Origin: Pseudomonadota bacterium
GTDB taxonomy: Bacteria > Pseudomonadota > Gammaproteobacteria > Burkholderiales > SG8-39
NCBI GenBank assembly: GCA_021825225.1
Contig: JAKAIH010000057.1
Span: 1 to 10,008, forward strand
DNA length: 10,008 nucleotides
Direction: 5' to 3'
Part shown: piece by piece, positions 7,225 through 10,008 of the stretch
How the letters are laid out: the number at the start of each line of letters is the position of its first letter
Position numbering within the stretch: the first letter of the stretch is position 1
The notes under the pieces: generated by a model
Seen by the model: the letters and a program-made list of their open reading frames with translations, nothing else
The model's database searches: none
Told to the model about the DNA's origin: nothing
Translations under genes and position numbers: made by a program

Positions 7225-7330
7225 GCAGCGCTTGGACAGCGCGGAGCTGCACCGGCTGCAGTGGCGCGAAAGACGCGGACTTGAAAGCGGCCCCGTTACC
7301 GCGACGCGCCGCGATTATGCGTAGCGCCGG

Positions 7331-7353
7331 CAGCCGGCCGCAGGTGCCGGCTG
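7331..7353. promoter_or_regulatory. Dyad CAGCCGG-N9-CCGGCTG at the NUDIX promoter
   Basis: A perfect inverted repeat with 7-bp arms and a 9-bp spacer, ending directly before the extended -10 at 7352-7360 and covering the -35 position. A second dyad, GGTAT-N10-ATACC (7353-7372), overlaps the -10 and the likely start of transcription. The placement suits an operator for the NUDIX gene. In GC-rich DNA such arms can also occur by chance. Confidence 0.35.
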
Positions 7354-7360
7354 GTATCAT
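7352..7360 (+). promoter_or_regulatory. Extended -10 promoter for the NUDIX gene
   Basis: TGGTATCAT is a TGn-extended -10 with five of six hexamer bases matching TATAAT. It has no recognisable -35, as extended -10 promoters tolerate. Transcription would start near 7367, giving a leader of about 37 nt before the ATG at 7404. Confidence 0.4.
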
Positions 7361-7403
7361 AGTGCGTATACCTCAGCTTCCCGGCCTTGCGCCGCACGCC
7401 CCG

Positions 7404-7940
7404 ATGAAATACTGCCCCGACTGCGGCGCCAGCGTCGCCCTCAAGGTACCAGCAGGCGACAGCTTCCCGCGCCACGTGTGCGAGGCCTGCGGCACGATCC
7501 ATTACTCCAACCCGAAAATGGTGATCGGCTGCATCCCCGAATGGGAGGACAGGATCCTGCTGTGCAAACGCGCGATCGAGCCGCGCCGCGGCTGCTGGAC
7601 GCCGCCGGCGGGCTTCATGGAAAACGGCGAAACGACGGCTGAAGCTGCACTGCGCGAGACGCTGGAGGAAGCCAACGCACGCGTCGAGATAGGCGACCTG
7701 TACACCATGCTGTCGGTGCCGCAGGTCAACCAGGTGCATATATTCTACCGCGCGCGACTGCTCGATCTCGAGTTCGCGCCCGGCGTCGAAAGCCTGGAGG
7801 TCGCGCTGTTCGACGAGGCGCAGATTCCGTGGAAGGAAATTGCCTTTCGCACCATCTCGACCACGCTCAGGCATTATTTCGAGGACCGCAAACAGGGGCG
7901 CTATGGCTGCCACTCCGGCGCCGTATTGCCCCTGAAATGA
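7404..7940 (+). CDS. Zinc-ribbon NUDIX hydrolase
   Basis: A 178-residue cytoplasmic pyrophosphohydrolase. An N-terminal zinc ribbon (C4, C7, C26, C29; starting MKYCPDCG) is followed by the NUDIX fold. The NUDIX box runs from G70 to A92, with G70, E76, R84, E85, E88 and E89 in place for metal binding; the Gly normally near its end is N91. The segment IHYSNPKMV and the box context GFMENGE are typical of the zinc-ribbon (Nudix_N_2) group, whose members hydrolyse nucleoside-diphosphate compounds such as FAD, ADP-ribose or NADH; the substrate cannot be fixed from sequence. The ATG at 7404 is chosen because it places the zinc ribbon at the very N-terminus and sits downstream of an extended -10; no clear Shine-Dalgarno sequence precedes it. 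The reading frame stays open upstream to 7200, but that extension has no domain. It converges with amtB across 20 bp that show no clear terminator. Confidence 0.9.
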   Translation: MKYCPDCGASVALKVPAGDSFPRHVCEACGTIHYSNPKMVIGCIPEWEDRILLCKRAIEPRRGCWTPPAGFMENGETTAEAALRETLEEANARVEIGDLYTMLSVPQVNQVHIFYRARLLDLEFAPGVESLEVALFDEAQIPWKEIAFRTISTTLRHYFEDRKQGRYGCHSGAVLPLK

Positions 7941-7960
7941 GCGCACGCCAAGTCGCCGAT

Positions 7961-9154
7961 TCAAATCTCCGGCGTCGCGTTGATCTTGTGTATCGAAAGA
8001 TCGGCGCCGTTGAATTCGTCCTCGGCATCCAGGCGCAGGCCGACGACAGCCTTGAGCGTGCCATAGACCAGGCCGCCGCCTACGAGCGCGACCGCGATGC
8101 CCATCCCCGTTCCGGTCAGCTGCGCCATGAAACTGACGCCGCCCATGCCGCCCAGCGCCTTCGCACCGAAAATTCCCGCGGCGATGCCGCCCCAAGCGCC
8201 GCACAAGCCGTGCAAAGGCCACACGCCGAGCACGTCGTCGATTTTCCAGCGGTTCTGCGTCAGGGTGAACATGTTGACGAAAATGAAGCCGGCCACGACC
8301 CCCACGATGAGCGCGCCCACCGGATGCATCACGTCGGATCCGGCGCACACCGCGACCAACCCCGCGAGCGGGCCGTTGTGCACGAAGCCCGGGTCGTTGC
8401 GGCCGGCCACCAGCGCCGCCAGCGTGCCTCCGGCCATCGCCATGAGCGAGTTGAGCGCAACCAGGCCGCTGACCTTGTCCAGGGTCTGCGCCGACATGAC
8501 ATTGAAGCCGAACCAGCCGACCGACAGAATCCACGCGCCCAGCGCGAGAAAGGGAATGCTCGAGGGCGGATGCGCCGTCATGCCCTTGCCGTCCTTGCTG
8601 TAGCGGCCGCTGCGCGCGCCCAGCAACAGCACCGCAACCAGGCCGATCCAGCCGCCCACCGCATGCACCACCACCGAGCCGGCGAAATCATGGAACTCGG
8701 CGCCGAACGCGCCCTTGATCCAGGCCTGAATGCCGAAGTGCTGGTTCCATGCGATGCCTTCGAAAAACGGGTAGACGAAACCCACCAGCAGGAAAGTGGC
8801 CGCGAGCTGCGGATAGAAACGGGCGCGTTCGGCGATGCCGCCCGAAACGATCGCCGGCACCGCACCGGCGAAAGTCAGCAGGAAGAAGAAACGCACCAGT
8901 TCGTAGCCGTTTTTCTGCGCCAGAAATTCGGCTCCCCGCATAAAGTGCACGCCGTAGGCGATACCGTAGCCGATGAAAAAATAGGCGACCGTGGACACGC
9001 AGAAATCGCTCAGGATTTTCACCAGCGCGTTGACCTGGTTTTTCCAGCGCACCGTCCCCAACTCGAGAAAGGCAAAGCCCGAGTGCATGGCGAGTACCAT
9101 GATCCCGCCGAGCAGGATGAATAAGACGTCGCCCCCAGATTTCAATCCATCCAC
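7961..9154 (-). CDS. amtB: Ammonium transporter Amt
   Basis: A 397-residue inner-membrane ammonium channel of the Amt/Mep/Rh family with about eleven hydrophobic helices. Visible family features are SGGIAERARF (104-113), HDFAGSVVVH (155-164) with the conserved Asp (D156) and first pore histidine (H164), and PLHGLCGAWGG (313-323) with the second pore histidine (H315); these correspond to D160, H168 and H318 of E. coli AmtB. The cytoplasmic tail (about 373-397, ending DLSIHKINATPEI) resembles the family's regulatory tail that touches the PII protein. The start is GTG at 9154: GAGGAGGG lies six bases before it, whereas an ATG 13 codons upstream has no such signal. There is no signal peptide and no long N-terminal extension. 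No glnK (PII) gene adjoins it, unlike the usual glnK-amtB pair. An NtrC site and a sigma-54 element lie upstream, so induction by nitrogen limitation is likely. Confidence 0.95.
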   Translation of the reverse strand: MDGLKSGGDVLFILLGGIMVLAMHSGFAFLELGTVRWKNQVNALVKILSDFCVSTVAYFFIGYGIAYGVHFMRGAEFLAQKNGYELVRFFFLLTFAGAVPAIVSGGIAERARFYPQLAATFLLVGFVYPFFEGIAWNQHFGIQAWIKGAFGAEFHDFAGSVVVHAVGGWIGLVAVLLLGARSGRYSKDGKGMTAHPPSSIPFLALGAWILSVGWFGFNVMSAQTLDKVSGLVALNSLMAMAGGTLAALVAGRNDPGFVHNGPLAGLVAVCAGSDVMHPVGALIVGVVAGFIFVNMFTLTQNRWKIDDVLGVWPLHGLCGAWGGIAAGIFGAKALGGMGGVSFMAQLTGTGMGIAVALVGGGLVYGTLKAVVGLRLDAEDEFNGADLSIHKINATPEI

Positions 9155-9160
9155 AGTAAA

Positions 9161-9168
9161 CCCTCCTC
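9161..9168 (-). promoter_or_regulatory. Strong ribosome binding site of amtB
   Basis: GAGGAGGG is a near-perfect Shine-Dalgarno sequence six bases before a GTG. It decides the amtB start in favour of the GTG at 9154 over the in-frame ATG at 9193. Confidence 0.85.
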
Positions 9169-9249
9169 GAGAAAATTTATGATACGCACGCAATATCCAT
9201 ACCCAATTCTTATGGTACCGGCTATCCTTGATTTCATGGCATAAAACAG

Positions 9250-9265
9250 TGCAAGCGCAGGCCCG
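9250..9265 (-). promoter_or_regulatory. Sigma-54 (-24/-12) promoter of amtB
   Basis: On the minus strand CGGGCCTGCGCTTGCA carries the essential GG of the -24 element and a full TTGCA at -12 with exact spacing (GG-N10-GC). The rest of the -24 element is a poor match to TGGCACG. Transcription would start near 9238, giving a leader of about 84 nt. The case is strengthened by the NtrC site upstream and by the gene served, a classic nitrogen-controlled target. Confidence 0.5.
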
Positions 9266-9299
9266 CTATGCCCACCTTTGGTGCGCCAATTACAATCTA

Positions 9300-9316
9300 T
9301 GCACTTAAATAGTGCT
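9300..9316 (-). promoter_or_regulatory. NtrC binding site upstream of amtB
   Basis: On the minus strand AGCACTATTTAAGTGCA matches the NtrC consensus TGCACY-N5-RGTGCA at all positions but the first, with perfect 5-bp dyad arms (GCACT/AGTGC). Its centre is about 70 bp upstream of the predicted sigma-54 start. Weaker NtrC-like sequences flank it: TGCACC and TGCACA half-sites at 9319-9336, and GCCCA-N5-GGTGC at 9270-9284. A possible aat -10 (TACAAT, 9291-9296) lies beside it, so bound NtrC could also affect aat. Confidence 0.6.
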
Positions 9317-9360
9317 CATGCACCACAGCTTGCACACCCGATGAGCACCCGGCTTCTGTG

Positions 9361-10008
9361 ATGATTCCCTGGCTAGCACGCGATGATCCGTTTCCCGCGC
9401 TCGATAGCGCGCTGAAGCATCCCAACGGCCTGCTCGCGGCCGGCGCGGACCTGTCGCCGCAGCGCCTGCTTGCTGCCTATCGCCGGGGCATTTTCCCCTG
9501 GTATTCCCAAGGCGAGCCGATCCTGTGGTGGAGCCCCGACCCGCGCATGGTGCTGATTCCATCCGAATTGAAAATCTCGCGATCGCTGGCGAAAACCTTG
9601 CGCAACCGCGACCACGAGGTCCGCTTCGACAGCGCGTTCGAAGCCGTGATGCAGGGCTGCGCCACCCGGGGCGCCGCTGCAGCCGCGCACGCTGACGTGG
9701 CAAGCAGCACCTGGATCACCGATGAAATGCGCGCCGCCTATTTGCGCCTGCATGAGCTGGGCTACGCGCACTGCGCGGAAATCTGGATCGAAGGCGAGCT
9801 GGCGGGCGGCCTGTACGGCGTGGCCATAGGCCGCATGTTCTACGGCGAATCCATGTTCACGCGCGTGCGCGACGCTTCCAAGATGGCGATGGTGCACCTG
9901 GTGCGGCGCCTGCAGCGCCATGGCTACGGCATGATCGATTGCCAGATGCACACCGCGCACCTCGCCAGTCTGGGCGCGCGCGCGCTGCCGCGCAGCGAAT
10001 TTTCACTG
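9361..10008 (+). CDS. aat: Leucyl/phenylalanyl-tRNA-protein transferase (3' end outside window)
   Basis: Cytoplasmic enzyme of the N-degron pathway: it moves Leu or Phe from its tRNA to the N-terminus of proteins that begin with Arg or Lys, marking them for ClpS and ClpAP. The 216 residues present show the family landmarks in order: [11 protein letters not shown] (22-32), [20 protein letters not shown] (42-61), [15 protein letters not shown] (117-131), [10 protein letters not shown] (157-166), DASKMAM (171-177) and [14 protein letters not shown] (193-206). The usual length is about 230-240 residues, so only about 20 are missing past the window edge. The stretch between C100 and T117 is Ala-rich and less conserved. 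The ATG at 9361 puts IPWL at the N-terminus, as expected, although no good Shine-Dalgarno sequence precedes it. Upstream it shares a 206-bp spacer with divergent amtB; TACAAT (9291-9296) may be its -10. Confidence 0.95.
   Translation, partial: MIPWLARDDPFPALDSALKHPNGLLAAGADLSPQRLLAAYRRGIFPWYSQGEPILWWSPDPRMVLIPSELKISRSLAKTLRNRDHEVRFDSAFEAVMQGCATRGAAAAAHADVASSTWITDEMRAAYLRLHELGYAHCAEIWIEGELAGGLYGVAIGRMFYGESMFTRVRDASKMAMVHLVRRLQRHGYGMIDCQMHTAHLASLGARALPRSEFSL

Larger units (their letters stand above)
6856..7403. other. 548-bp divergent intergenic regulatory region
   Basis: I see no credible gene here. Reading frames in the stretch lack ribosome binding sites and recognisable domains. An upstream in-frame extension of the NUDIX gene is possible from 7200, but it has no start signal and would add 68 residues in front of a complete zinc ribbon. 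The part near 6990-7060 is clearly more AT-rich than its surroundings. A weak sigma-70-like pair for the kinase gene on the minus strand is TTGTAA (7035-7030), 16 bp, TAAATT (7013-7008), which would leave a leader of about 150 nt. A small inverted repeat ACGCA-TG-TGCGT (6996-7007) lies next to it. Other structures in the region are listed separately. Confidence 0.6.

Noticed and set aside
7064..7360. 98-codon minus-strand frame in the divergent region
   Set aside because: No Shine-Dalgarno sequence and no recognisable family; it overlaps the predicted NUDIX promoter and several dyads, so regulatory DNA explains the stretch better.
7200..7403. In-frame N-terminal extension of the NUDIX protein
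   Set aside because: The 68 extra residues have no domain, no ribosome binding site precedes them, and they cover the FNR-like box and the extended -10. The zinc ribbon starts right at the ATG at 7404.
9177..9202. Sigma-70-like pair for amtB on the minus strand (TTGGGT, 16 bp, TATCAT)
   Set aside because: The -35 is poor and the start would fall almost on the ribosome binding site. The sigma-54 element with NtrC site explains the region better.
9341..9361. Six-codon frame (ATG to TGA) ending in a TGATG overlap with the aat start
   Set aside because: No ribosome binding site, and the length is too short to tell from chance. It could be a coupling leader, but nothing else supports it.

Overview
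The window looks like chromosomal DNA from a GC-rich Gram-negative proteobacterium, most likely a betaproteobacterium. This rests on protein character only: an MshE/MshG pair, a PglL-type ligase, the AmtB variety, a zinc-ribbon NUDIX enzyme and Aat. I cannot place it to genus. No rRNA, tRNA, CRISPR array, insertion sequence or phage gene is visible.

Positions 1-6855 hold a minus-strand gene run, in transcription order: a fused Wzz/bacterial tyrosine kinase (Wzc-like, 6855-4570); a small single-pass membrane protein of unknown function (4455-3940); a polytopic O-antigen-ligase/PglL-like glycan ligase (3879-2056); an MshE-type secretion/pilus ATPase with an N-terminal c-di-GMP-binding MshEN domain (1901-201); and the first 67 codons of an MshG/GspF-type inner-membrane platform protein (201-1). 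The last two overlap at TGATG. The spacers inside the run are 60-154 bp, so internal promoters are possible. The run joins glycan export or chain-length control and glycan ligation to the motor and platform of a type IV pilus-like machine. Glycosylated surface fibres or co-regulated polysaccharide and pili are both reasonable readings.

Positions 6856-7403 are a 548-bp non-coding region between the kinase gene and a divergent NUDIX gene. It is rich in operator-like structure: several short dyads, a perfect 9-bp tandem repeat, an FNR/Anr-like box and a plausible extended -10 promoter for the NUDIX gene.

Positions 7404-9154 hold the zinc-ribbon NUDIX hydrolase (+) and, converging on it with a 20-bp gap, an ammonium transporter (amtB, -). 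The region upstream of amtB carries a close match to the NtrC site followed by a sigma-54 -24/-12 element, so nitrogen-limitation control can be read from the sequence although no glnK is adjacent. The same spacer lies upstream of aat (+, 9361 to the window end), which encodes the leucyl/phenylalanyl-tRNA-protein transferase of the N-degron pathway and is cut off roughly 20 codons before its expected end.
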